A stretch of 64,000 nt of DNA from Armatimonadota bacterium (lineage in GTDB: Bacteria; Armatimonadota; Hebobacteria; CAIYQO01): the NCBI GenBank assembly GCA_029553475.1, contig JAKPKV010000030.1:98585-162584 (forward strand). The letters are read 5' to 3'. The position numbers and the translations under genes are program-made. Positions 16,287 through 24,456 of the stretch are shown here, one piece after another. Each line of letters opens with the position of its first letter. The stretch's first letter is position 1. A model generated the notes under the pieces. It had not been told where the DNA came from. It ran no database searches and worked only from the letters and a program-made list of their open reading frames with translations.

Positions 16287-17465
16287 TCAGCTCGGGAATG
16301 GCGCCCCCGCTTTGAAGGGGGACATGGCCCGCAGCGTCTCCACGATGGGCGGAAGCTGCTCCAGCACGTAGTCAATCTCCGCCTCGGTGGTGCCGCGGCC
16401 CAGCGAGAAGCGCAGCGAGCCGTGGGCGAACTCCACCGGGATGCCCATCGCCAGCAGCACGTGCGAGGGATCGAGCGAGCCGGACGTGCAGGCCGAGCCG
16501 CTGGAGGCGGCAATGCCCACCGCGTCCAGCCGCAGCAACTGCGCCTCGCCCTCGATGTACTTGATGCTCACGCTGGCGTTGTTCGGCAGGCGATGCTCGC
16601 GGCTGCCGGTGGCGAAGGAGTCGGGAATCCGCGCGAGGATGCCGTCAATGAGTTTATCGCGCAGCGCCGCCTGGCGCGCCGCCTCGCCCGCCATCTCCGC
16701 CATCGCCAGCTCCGCCGCGCGGCCCAGGCCGACGATGCCGGGCACGTTTTCCGTGCCGCTACGCAGGTTGCGCTCGTGGCCGCCGCCGTAAAACAACGGC
16801 TTGATGCGCACACCCTTGCGCAGGTAGAGCGCCCCCACCCCCTTGGGGCCGTAGAGTTTATGGCCGGACAGGGAGAGCATATCCGCGTGCAGCTCGCCCA
16901 CCGGCGTCGGAATGTGCCCGACGGACTGCACGGCGTCGGTATGGAGCCAGACCCCCGCGTCGCGGCAGAGGGCGCCGATCTCGGCGATGGGCTGCACGGT
17001 GCCGACCTCATTATTGGCGTGCATGATGGTGACGAGGACGGTATCCGGGCGCAGCGCCGCGCGCACCGCCTCGGGGTCCACGCGCCCGCCGCCATCCACT
17101 GGCAGGTAGGTGACCTCCCAGCCGCGCTTCTCCAGCGCCGCGGTGGCATGGGAGACGGCGTGGTGTTCGACGGCGCTGGTGAGGAGGTGCTTGCCTTTCC
17201 CCTCCTTCGCCAGCGCGGCGCCGAAGATCGCCAGGTTGTCAGCCTCGGTGCCGCCGCTGGTGAAGATGATCTCGTTCGGCGTCGCGCCCAGCAGCGCGGC
17301 CACGCGCTCGCGCGCCGCCTGCACGCCCTCGGCGGCCTGGCGGCCGAAGCCGTGGATGCTCGACGGGTTGCCCCAGCATTCGCGATAGTACGGCAGCATC
17401 GCCTCGAGCACCTCCGGCGCAACCGGCGTCGTCGCGGCGTGATCCAGATAGACTGATGGCGTCAT
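16287..17465 (-). CDS. iscS: Cysteine desulfurase (IscS/NifS type)
   Basis: 392 residues. PLP enzyme that removes sulfur from cysteine to feed Fe-S cluster assembly and thiolation. K203 in SLSGHKLYGPKG binds PLP, D177 (HTDAVQ) pairs with the pyridine nitrogen, and C326 in SSGSACTSGS is the persulfide cysteine; the SSGSACTS loop marks group I (IscS/NifS). The ATG at 17465 follows GGAG. It stands alone: no IscU, IscR or Suf genes are nearby, though a palindrome overlapping its promoter suggests regulation by an Rrf2/IscR-type repressor. Demand is clear from the Fe-S-rich hydrogenase in the same window. Confidence 0.93.
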   Translation of the reverse strand: MTPSVYLDHAATTPVAPEVLEAMLPYYRECWGNPSSIHGFGRQAAEGVQAARERVAALLGATPNEIIFTSGGTEADNLAIFGAALAKEGKGKHLLTSAVEHHAVSHATAALEKRGWEVTYLPVDGGGRVDPEAVRAALRPDTVLVTIMHANNEVGTVQPIAEIGALCRDAGVWLHTDAVQSVGHIPTPVGELHADMLSLSGHKLYGPKGVGALYLRKGVRIKPLFYGGGHERNLRSGTENVPGIVGLGRAAELAMAEMAGEAARQAALRDKLIDGILARIPDSFATGSREHRLPNNASVSIKYIEGEAQLLRLDAVGIAASSGSACTSGSLDPSHVLLAMGIPVEFAHGSLRFSLGRGTTEAEIDYVLEQLPPIVETLRAMSPFKAGAPFPS

Positions 17466-17503
17466 CTCCTGCTCCCTTCTCCACGGCCCGCTGCGCGCGG
17501 GCG

Positions 17504-17526
17504 ATTCATTACTCTGAGTAATGAAT
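17504..17526 (-). promoter_or_regulatory. Probable operator of the cysteine desulfurase gene
   Basis: A perfect 11-bp inverted repeat, ATTCATTACTC, one base, GAGTAATGAAT. It covers five of the six bases of the -10 box and lies 38 bp before the start codon. A further half-site CATTACTC occurs upstream on the same strand at about 17560-17568. Rrf2-family control is inferred only from the gene type. Confidence 0.6.
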
Positions 17527-17550
17527 ACCTCAGACGGCGCGTTGCGTCAA
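17522..17550 (-). promoter_or_regulatory. Sigma-70-like promoter of the cysteine desulfurase gene
   Basis: Reading the minus strand: TTGACG (17550-17545), 17-bp spacer, TATTCA (17527-17522). Nearly all of the -10 box (17522-17526) lies inside the palindrome at 17504-17526. Confidence 0.65.
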
Positions 17551-17577
17551 GAGGTTTTGCGAGTAATGCGTTGGTTT

Positions 17578-18468
17578 TTATGATCTTTTCGAGCGCTGCC
17601 GTTTTTGCAGGGCGACCGCCCCGTATCCCACCACCTGCCGGGTATCGCCGGTGACGTCACCGGACGTGTGGTAGTGCAGCACCGCGCCGTCCTCCACGCC
17701 CATCGCTTTCGCGGCCACCAGCGCAATCGCCGTCGGCAGGGAGCCGCACATGGAAATGTCGCGCGCCGCCACCACCGCGAGGAGACCGAGCGGATCCACC
17801 GCGCGGATGCGGTCAAGCGCCAGCGCGTCTCGCTCGCGCGCCACCTCCGCGGGCACCTGGTGCGAGAAATCGGTACTGGCGATGAGCAGCAGGTCATGCG
17901 CGGCGCAGAGCGTCGCCAGCGCCATGCCCAGCGCCAGCACGGCGTCGCGCGTCGTATGCCCGACGGCGATGGGCAGGATCGGCAGCTCCCCGAAGAGGTA
18001 TTGCAGAAAAGGCACCTGTACTTCCAGCGAGTGCTCGTGGGCGTGCGAGAGATCATCCACCCCGACATCGGCATCCAGCGCCCGCAGCGCGCCCCCCAAT
18101 TCGCGCGCCACCGGCATCACCCCCAGCGGGGTCGCCCATCCCGCCGCCGACGAGAGCGCCAGCGCGGAGTCCGCGGTGTAATACCGCGCGTGATTCACGC
18201 CCAGGATCACCGCGCCCGCGGGCCGCCCGTCGCGGGCGACTTCCGCATACGCCCATGCCGCCCCCGGCCCGGAATAGCAGTACCCGGCGTGCGGCGCCAC
18301 GATGCCCGCCAGGCGGCGCGGCCCCGCGGCGGCGCGCGGGACGACGCCCGGCCCCAGCGGCGCGGTGAATGCCGCCTCAATTTCCCGGCGCAGCGCATCC
18401 GCGCCGGCGGCGTAGAACGCGCCGGCGACGGCCGCCGGCCGGATGCGCGCGGGTGAAGCTTCCGCCAT
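17578..18468 (-). CDS. AmmeMemoRadiSam system protein B (Memo-type)
   Basis: 296 residues, Memo/dioxygenase-like fold. Hallmarks are GIVAPHAGYCYSGP near residue 48, HEHSLEVQVPFLQ, and STDFSH; the histidines line the metal-like pocket of the family. In other genomes the protein is found with an AMMECR1-domain protein and a radical SAM enzyme; neither is nearby here. The function is unknown and related to an extradiol-dioxygenase fold. The ATG at 18468 with GGAAGGG upstream was chosen over longer in-frame starts that cross into the divergent GNAT gene. It follows no gene on its strand and ends 112 bp before the desulfurase start. Confidence 0.88.
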   Translation of the reverse strand: MAEASPARIRPAAVAGAFYAAGADALRREIEAAFTAPLGPGVVPRAAAGPRRLAGIVAPHAGYCYSGPGAAWAYAEVARDGRPAGAVILGVNHARYYTADSALALSSAAGWATPLGVMPVARELGGALRALDADVGVDDLSHAHEHSLEVQVPFLQYLFGELPILPIAVGHTTRDAVLALGMALATLCAAHDLLLIASTDFSHQVPAEVARERDALALDRIRAVDPLGLLAVVAARDISMCGSLPTAIALVAAKAMGVEDGAVLHYHTSGDVTGDTRQVVGYGAVALQKRQRSKRS

Positions 18469-18539
18469 GATGGCGCCCTTCCACGACGAACGGTACGCCC
18501 GTCGTGCTCCAGTATTTCCGCAAAGTTCTGGAGATCGGG

Positions 18540-18545
18540 TATAAT
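18540..18545 (+). promoter_or_regulatory. TATAAT box, leaderless GNAT gene
   Basis: TATAAT ends seven bases before the GTG at 18553, so the transcript should start at or next to the start codon. No Shine-Dalgarno sequence precedes the GTG. The -35 region is weak (TTTCCG at 18515-18520). Confidence 0.65.
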
Positions 18546-18552
18546 TCCTGCC

Positions 18553-19059
18553 GTGAGCAGCGACCACACCCCGGTGTTGGAGGCGCCGGTGATCATCCGG
18601 CCGGCGACGCGCAAGGATCTGGAGGTCATCGGCGACCTGTGGGTCGAGCTCATGTCGTTCCATGCCGATCTCGATGCCCGCTTCGGCATTCCGGATGGCG
18701 GGCGCGTGAAGTATATGCGCCACGTGACGCCCATGCTGCATGACGACATGTGCCGCCCCCTGGTTGCCGTCGTCGCAGAGGGCGTGGTCGGCTACCTGCT
18801 CGCCTACGTGGCGGAAAATCCGCCCATCTTCCCCATCCCGCGCTACGGCTTCATCGCCGACCTGTGCGTCACGTCCGCCTGCCGTCGGCGGGGCGTGGGG
18901 AAGCGGCTGGTGGCCGATGCCCTGGCCTGGTTCCGCCGGCACGGGGTGACGAGCATCCAGCTGAACGTCGCGCATCACAATCCCGTATCGCAGGCCTTCT
19001 GGCGCGGCATCGGCTGCACCGATTATCTCGACCATATGTGGCTGGCGCTGGCGCCCTGA
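18553..19059 (+). CDS. GNAT family N-acetyltransferase
   Basis: 168 residues. The strand-4 and loop segment GFIADLCVTSACRRRGVGKRL holds the acetyl-CoA motif RRRGVG (about 115-120); NVAHHNPVSQAFWRGIGC is the usual final helix and strand. The GTG at 18553 is chosen because a TATAAT box ends seven bases before it, indicating leaderless translation. Divergent from the Memo-type gene. Acceptor substrate unknown. Confidence 0.85.
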   Translation: MSSDHTPVLEAPVIIRPATRKDLEVIGDLWVELMSFHADLDARFGIPDGGRVKYMRHVTPMLHDDMCRPLVAVVAEGVVGYLLAYVAENPPIFPIPRYGFIADLCVTSACRRRGVGKRLVADALAWFRRHGVTSIQLNVAHHNPVSQAFWRGIGCTDYLDHMWLALAP

Positions 19060-19166
19060 TTGACGGCAAGCCCGCCGGGTAAAAGGGAGTTACGACGCGA
19101 GCGGCGAAGGAGGCGAAAGATGAGGATGCACCCCGCGCGGTGTCAGAGAGGAATGAGGTAGCGCCG

Positions 19167-20162
19167 ATGCGACACACCGTCCGATGGTCCGTGACCCTGA
19201 TCGTCCTGCTGTGGGGCATCACGGCGCTGGCGCAACAGCCGGTCGCCCGGCCTGCCGATCCCACCATCCTTCCCCCGGAGGCCCGGATTTACCACCTGGT
19301 GGTGGAGGATTTCTGGCAGACGAACTGCTTCATCATCGCCGGGAAAAACCGCGAGGCCATCGTGATTGATCCCGGCGACAACCTGGCGATGGGCGCGGAG
19401 AAGCTGCTGGTGGATATCGCCACCGGCACATCGCGCAAGGCCACGGCGGAAGAACTCGCGCGCGGCGACGGTGAGTCGGTCGAGGACCCCAACACCGGCA
19501 AAAAGCTGCTCATCTACGGCACCTGGCGCGCCCTTGGCCGGGACGCGGAGCGCATCGCCAAAGTGCTCGACGACAATAAGCTGAAGCTGAAATACATCAT
19601 CCTCACGCACGGGCACATTGATCATATCGGCGCCGTCGGCTTCCTGAAAAAAAAGACGGGGGCGCAGCTCCTCATGCACGCGGCGGATACGCGCGGCGCG
19701 GACGGCGCCAAACTGCCGCCGCCGGGCGGGAAACCCGTGGCGGCCTATCCGAAGGACGCCTATACGCTGGAAGGCGGCCTGCCGAAGGTGGACCGCCTGC
19801 TGAAAGACGGCGACCTGGTCACCCTCGACGGCATGGTGCTGCAGGTGATCCATACCCCGGGCCACAGCCCCGGCAGCATCTGCCTGCGCACGAACTACCA
19901 GGGCCGTCCCCTGCTGTTCAGCGGCGACACCCTGCTCTACCACTCGCTGGGCCGCACGAATTTCCGCGACGGCTCCGGCGATCAGGAGCTGCACTACAAA
20001 AGCATCCGCGAGCGCCTGTTCACGCTGCCCGAGGAGACGGTCGTGCTCACCGGGCACTATGAGATGACGACCATCGGCGAAGAGAAGAAGAACAACCCCT
20101 TCCTCAATCCGCCCCCCATCGCTGACTGGCTCAATCCTCCGACGCCCGGCGCGGCCCCCTGA
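19167..20162 (+). CDS. Secreted metallo-beta-lactamase-fold hydrolase (glyoxalase II-like)
   Basis: 331 residues with a signal peptide (RWSVTLIVLLWGITALAQQ, cleavage near 22). HGHIDH at 148-153 is the HxHxDH metal motif; HTPGHSPG and SGDTLL give the third histidine and bridging aspartate, and TGHYEMTT the last histidine. An unusual insert of about 60 residues (about 75-135, containing KATAEELARGDGESVEDP) precedes the motif. The ATG at 19167 follows TGAGG; a GTG at 19140 would put charged residues before the signal peptide. It likely acts in the periplasm on a thioester or phospho-ester; not a proven lactamase. Followed by a glycosyltransferase after 25 bp. Confidence 0.85.
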   Translation: MRHTVRWSVTLIVLLWGITALAQQPVARPADPTILPPEARIYHLVVEDFWQTNCFIIAGKNREAIVIDPGDNLAMGAEKLLVDIATGTSRKATAEELARGDGESVEDPNTGKKLLIYGTWRALGRDAERIAKVLDDNKLKLKYIILTHGHIDHIGAVGFLKKKTGAQLLMHAADTRGADGAKLPPPGGKPVAAYPKDAYTLEGGLPKVDRLLKDGDLVTLDGMVLQVIHTPGHSPGSICLRTNYQGRPLLFSGDTLLYHSLGRTNFRDGSGDQELHYKSIRERLFTLPEETVVLTGHYEMTTIGEEKKNNPFLNPPPIADWLNPPTPGAAP

Positions 20163-20187
20163 CGCGCCGCGCGACCGCCAACCCCGC

Positions 20188-21348
20188 ATGCATATCGTCG
20201 TTGATGCCCTGCTGGTATACGGTGCCTTTTCCGGGGTGCAGCACGCCACGCTGCACCAGCTTCGCGCACTGCTCACGCTGGAGACGCGCCACCGTTTCAC
20301 CATTCTCGCCCTGGAAGACGTGCCGATCGAGCGGCATCTGGGCGAGACCGCGCGCCCCTACCGCGTCATTCGCGCGCCGGTCCGCGCCGGGCAGCGCCTG
20401 AAGCGCCTCTGGTGGCAGCAGGCGCACCTGAAGCGCCTGCTGGCCGACGAGGACGCCGAGCTGCTCTACGCGCCGGGGTATCTGATCCCGCTGCGCTGGG
20501 ACGGCCCGTCCGTCGTCTTCATCCACGATACCATCGCGCTGACGCACCCGCACCTCTGCCGGCGGGGGAACGCGCTGAATTATCGCCTGCTGCTGCCGCC
20601 GTCGGCGCGGCGCGCCACGCTGGTGGCCACGCCCAGCGACGTGTCCGCCCGCGATGTCGTCCGCCATTGCCGCGTACCCTTGGAGCGCGTGCGCACGGCG
20701 CCGCTGGGGGTGGAGATGCCCCCCATGCCGGCCCCGGAGGCCATCGCCGCCGCGCGCGCGCGGCTGGGGATCGCCGCGCCCTTCCTGCTCGCGGTGAGCA
20801 CCATCGAGCCGAAGAAGAATTTCGCCAATCTCATCCGCTGGTTCGACGCCTGGAAAGCCGCCGGCCTTCCCCATCACCTGGTCATCGTCGGCACGTGGGG
20901 ATGGGGCTACCAGGACGTACAGCGCGCGCTGGCGCGGGCGCGTTTTCGCGCGTGCATTCACCTGCCCGGCTACCTCCCGCAGGCGGAGCTGCCCCCCATC
21001 ATCGCCGCGGCGGACGTGCTGCTGATGCCGTCGCGATACGAAGGATTCGGCCTGCCGGCGCTGGAGGCGATGGCCGTCGGCACGCCGGTGGTGGCGTCGA
21101 ACCAGGGCGCGCTGCCGGAGACGGTGGGCGACGCCGGACTGATCATCCCCCTCGAACGTATCCTCTGGCAAGCCGAGATTCCGACCCTGTTGAACCATCC
21201 CGAACGCCTGCGGGCGATGCGGGAGGCGGGACTGGCGCGCGCGGCGGCCTTCCCTTGGTCGCGCTGCGCGGAACGACTGTGCGCCATCTTCGCGGAAGCG
21301 GCGGCGCTGGCCGAGCCGACCGTCGCGCCGCCCGACGCCATCGGCTGA
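20188..21348 (+). CDS. Glycosyltransferase family 4 (GT-B)
   Basis: 386 residues, cytoplasmic or membrane-associated. The C-terminal half shows the GT4 donor site: STIEPKKNFANLI near residue 208, PSRYEGFGLPALEAMAVGTPVVAS near 280-303 with the EGFGLPxLE nucleotide-sugar contact, and GDAGLIIP. The N-terminal half contains VVFIHDTIALTHP and ATPSDVSARDV, typical of the mannosyltransferase B-like branch. It starts 25 bp after the MBL-fold gene with no evident Shine-Dalgarno sequence, so translation may depend on coupling. Role probably in surface polysaccharide or glycolipid assembly. Confidence 0.9.
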   Translation: MHIVVDALLVYGAFSGVQHATLHQLRALLTLETRHRFTILALEDVPIERHLGETARPYRVIRAPVRAGQRLKRLWWQQAHLKRLLADEDAELLYAPGYLIPLRWDGPSVVFIHDTIALTHPHLCRRGNALNYRLLLPPSARRATLVATPSDVSARDVVRHCRVPLERVRTAPLGVEMPPMPAPEAIAAARARLGIAAPFLLAVSTIEPKKNFANLIRWFDAWKAAGLPHHLVIVGTWGWGYQDVQRALARARFRACIHLPGYLPQAELPPIIAAADVLLMPSRYEGFGLPALEAMAVGTPVVASNQGALPETVGDAGLIIPLERILWQAEIPTLLNHPERLRAMREAGLARAAAFPWSRCAERLCAIFAEAAALAEPTVAPPDAIG

Positions 21349-21821
21349 TGCGACTGCCGTAGTCCGTCCAATGCCCCTCTCAAGGAGGGTGCGCACGGTG
21401 GGAAGGACGCTGAAGCGCCATGCCATTACAGAGGCGGACGTCATAATGTCATCGCCGGCAGGCTCGCGGAGTACCGTCTTAGCCATAACATCTAGATGTC
21501 CGCGTCGGTAAAATACGGACTCTCGCCCGCCACGCGCGACCTCTCCCCCAGCCCCCTCCCCTATGTGGGGAGGGGAGCGTCATAAGGAAATATGGCGGCA
21601 TAGAGAGACTGATCCACCACACGGAGCAGGCGTATTGTCATGGCATGGCGCTTCAGCGTGCTGGCCGTGGGTCGCCATCGCCTTTTTAGGGTGGCGGACG
21701 TGCAGCACGGTAGGAGTACTCAGCCAATGTCGGCAAAGCGGCGCATCCACGCCCGCGCGAGGACGCGCGGGCGCGGGAACAACAGCGGCGGCGGTCCGGA
21801 TTTCGGCGAGGACGATGCGGC
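21349..21821. other. Intergenic region with a spaced 20-bp inverted repeat
   Basis: No convincing gene in 473 bp. Perfect arms at 21407-21426 and 21640-21659 (beginning ACGCTGAAGCGCC and ATGGCATGGCGC) bracket 213 bp that contain a C-rich tract of the CCTCTCCCC type. The spacing is too long for a simple terminator; it may be the footprint of a small non-autonomous element. The 3' part is the leader of the PBP gene. Confidence 0.55.
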
Positions 21822-24236
21822 ATGGCCCACCACCGAACACGGCGACGGAAGCGAGATCAGGCGCGGCGCGGCGCGCAGACGCCCATCACCGCGCAGGCCG
21901 CGCTTCGCCGCTTGCGCGCGCGCGCGCGCCATCCCGCCGCCGGGCTCGTCAACACGCTGGGGTGGAGCTGCTTCGCGCTGCTCTCGCTGGCGCTGTGTGC
22001 CGGCATGGCCTTCCTTGGCGCCACCATGCGCCCCTACCCCCTCGCCGGCCCAACAGCGCCGCAGCCGACCGTCGTCTATTCCAGCGACGGCGCCGTGCTG
22101 GCGAAGCTCTACGAGGGCCAAACCATCCCGGTGACGCTCAGCCAGGTGCCGGCGCACGTGGTGCACGCCATCCTCGCCGCGGAGGACCGGCGCTTTTACC
22201 GGCACCGCGGCCTGGACTGGCGCGGCACGCTGCGCGCGGCGTGGATCAACCTGCGCGCGGGGGAGATTCGCCAGGGCGGCAGCACCATCACCCAGCAGCT
22301 CGCGCGGGTGGCGCTGCTGGACGACCGGCGCACTTGGCCGCGCAAAATCAAGGAGCTGGTGCTGGCAGTGCGCATCGAGCGCGCGCATTCTAAGAGCGAG
22401 ATCCTCGAGCGGTATGTGAATACCGTCTACTTCGGCGGCGGCGCCTACGGCATCGGCGCGGCGGCGCGGGGCTATTTTCATAAGCCCGTCGAGCAGCTCT
22501 CGCCGGCGGAGGGCGCGCTGCTCGCCGGCCTCATTCGCGAGCCCAGCGGCGGCAGCCCGCGCGTGAACCTGCCGACGGCGCTGCGCCGGCAGCGCGAGGT
22601 GCTGGCGGCGATGGTCGAGCTGGGCTGGCTCACGCGGACTGATTACCGGCACGCGGTCCACGCGCCGCTGGAGATATATCCCTGGGAGCGCCCCGCGTGG
22701 CGCGCGCCGTATGTCGTCGAGACCGTGCGCCAGGAGCTGCGGCGGCGCTATGGTGAGCGCATGGTCTATCGCGGCGGCCTGACCGTCATCACCAGTATAG
22801 ACAGCACCTATCAGCGGGAAGCGGAAGCGGCGCTGGCGGACGCCGTGCGCCAGGGCCGCCGCCTCGGCGTGGGCAATGGCGCGCTGGTCGCCATCGAACC
22901 GCATACCGGCTTCATCCGCGCGCTGGTCGGCGGCACGGATTTTTCCGCGAGCCAGTTCAACCGCGCCACCCAGGCCCACCGCCAGCCGGGCTCCGCCTTC
23001 AAGGCGTTCGTCTATCAGGCGGCGCTGGAGCGCGGGCATATCCTGGACGATTCCGAGATTGACGCGCCGATCACCATCGGCGGCTGGTCGCCACGGAACT
23101 ACGGCGAGCGGTACCACGGCCGCGTGACGCTGCGCCGGGCGCTGGCGCTGTCGCTGAATAGCGTGGCCGTGCGGCTGACGAAACGGCTCTCCCCCTTCGC
23201 GGTGCTGGCCGCCGCGCGGGAGGCGGGGATAGACAGCGGCCTGCGGCCGACGTTGAGCATCGCGCTGGGCAGCTACGACGTGACGCCGCTGGAGATGGCG
23301 CGCGCCTTCGCCACCTATGCCAACGGCGGCAGGCAGACGCGGCCCATCCTCATCCGCGAGATTCATGACGGCGGAGCGCTGCTCTTCCGCGCGCAGCTGG
23401 TCGCCCGGCGCACGGTGGAGCCGGAGATCGCCGCTATGCTGACCGAAGGGCTGCGCGGCGTGATCACCGGGGGCACCGGCCGCCGCGCGGATATCGGCCG
23501 CCCCGCCGCCGGGAAAACCGGCACCACGAACGATTTCCGCGATGCCTGGTTCGTCGGCTATACGCCGTTTCTCAGTACCGCCGTCTGGCTGGGGAACGAC
23601 CAGCGCCGGCCGATGCGCGGCGTGGCGGGCGGCACGCTGCCGGCGCAGGCGTGGGCGCAATTTATGCGCGCGGCGCACCGGGGATTGCCCGCCGCCGACT
23701 TCCCCATCCCGCCCGGCATGATGGCGGTCACGCTGTGCAGCCTCACCGGCGTGCAGGCGCTGCCGAGCTGCCCGCATCCCGTCGAGACCTATCTCTCCGC
23801 CGCGCGCCTCCCGACTGAGTTCTGCCCGATTCACTATTTTGTGCCGCGCACGCTCTGCGCGGAGTCCGGCGGCCTGGCAACGCCCCGCTGCCCGCGCCCG
23901 GTCACCGGCTACGATCCGTACACCGCGCCGGCGCCCGCCCCCTGCCCGCTGCCGCACCGCGCGCCGGTCCTCCGGCCGACGCCGACACGCCCGGTTACGA
24001 CCCCATATTTCCCGCTGCCGGAGCCGCCGGATATGGATGATGCGCCCACCTATGCCAAACCGCCGCCGAAGACGAAACCACCGGCTGCCATACAACCGCC
24101 CACGCCGCCTACCGTGCCGTATCGCGATCTGCCGCCGGCAGCGAACGGCGAACCGGAAGAGAAGGAGCCGCCGCCGGATGCCGACGCGCCGGCCGAACCC
24201 GCCCCCCCGCGCCCGCCGGCGGTGAGTTTGGACTGA
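21822..24236 (+). CDS. PBP1A-type bifunctional penicillin-binding protein
   Basis: 804 residues, class A PBP that polymerises and cross-links peptidoglycan. A basic N-terminus (1-40) precedes one membrane anchor (about 48-68). The GT51 domain follows: EDRRFYRHRGLD at 121-132 with catalytic E121, GGSTITQQLAR at 152-162, and KIKELVLAVRIER. The transpeptidase has S391 in SAFK, SLN at 444-446 and KTGTT at 565-569. Residues about 640-804 are a Cys- and Pro-rich tail (for example LCSLTGVQALPSCPHP) that runs into a proline-rich end, longer than in E. coli PBP1a. GAGG precedes the ATG. Alone in its transcription unit. Confidence 0.94.
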   Translation: MAHHRTRRRKRDQARRGAQTPITAQAALRRLRARARHPAAGLVNTLGWSCFALLSLALCAGMAFLGATMRPYPLAGPTAPQPTVVYSSDGAVLAKLYEGQTIPVTLSQVPAHVVHAILAAEDRRFYRHRGLDWRGTLRAAWINLRAGEIRQGGSTITQQLARVALLDDRRTWPRKIKELVLAVRIERAHSKSEILERYVNTVYFGGGAYGIGAAARGYFHKPVEQLSPAEGALLAGLIREPSGGSPRVNLPTALRRQREVLAAMVELGWLTRTDYRHAVHAPLEIYPWERPAWRAPYVVETVRQELRRRYGERMVYRGGLTVITSIDSTYQREAEAALADAVRQGRRLGVGNGALVAIEPHTGFIRALVGGTDFSASQFNRATQAHRQPGSAFKAFVYQAALERGHILDDSEIDAPITIGGWSPRNYGERYHGRVTLRRALALSLNSVAVRLTKRLSPFAVLAAAREAGIDSGLRPTLSIALGSYDVTPLEMARAFATYANGGRQTRPILIREIHDGGALLFRAQLVARRTVEPEIAAMLTEGLRGVITGGTGRRADIGRPAAGKTGTTNDFRDAWFVGYTPFLSTAVWLGNDQRRPMRGVAGGTLPAQAWAQFMRAAHRGLPAADFPIPPGMMAVTLCSLTGVQALPSCPHPVETYLSAARLPTEFCPIHYFVPRTLCAESGGLATPRCPRPVTGYDPYTAPAPAPCPLPHRAPVLRPTPTRPVTTPYFPLPEPPDMDDAPTYAKPPPKTKPPAAIQPPTPPTVPYRDLPPAANGEPEEKEPPPDADAPAEPAPPRPPAVSLD

Positions 24237-24237
24237 T

Positions 24238-24328
24238 ATGCCCTGTTGCAGTCATCCTCCAGGTGCTCGATGACGTCAAACATGAGCGCCAGTCCGGATT
24301 CTGCCGCGGATACCCACCGCTCGCATAG
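24238..24328 (-). pseudogene. Possible coding remnant, about 30 codons
   Basis: On the minus strand, after an in-frame TAG at 24331-24329, the sequence reads LCERWVSAAESGLALMFDVIEHLEDD and continues to NRAYQ. This looks like real protein sequence (DVIEHLED resembles a methyltransferase strand). It then runs antisense into the PBP tail as glycine-rich nonsense. It is probably a decayed gene end; chance similarity cannot be excluded. Confidence 0.3.
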
Positions 24329-24444
24329 CTATTTGTCAGACATAAGCGCTCCGCGGTGCGCAAGAGGCTGACCTGCGCGAGGGTAGTGCGCTTCCCGGCG
24401 CGTGACAAATCACCGGTGCAGTGCATTCCCCCGCCCTTCCCTGG

Positions 24445-24450
24445 TATAAT
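24445..24450 (+). promoter_or_regulatory. TATAAT box, leaderless glycosyltransferase gene
   Basis: TATAAT is followed by six bases (GGGGGT) and then ATG at 24457. The transcript should begin at the start codon. No convincing -35 box. Confidence 0.65.
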
Positions 24451-24456
24451 GGGGGT

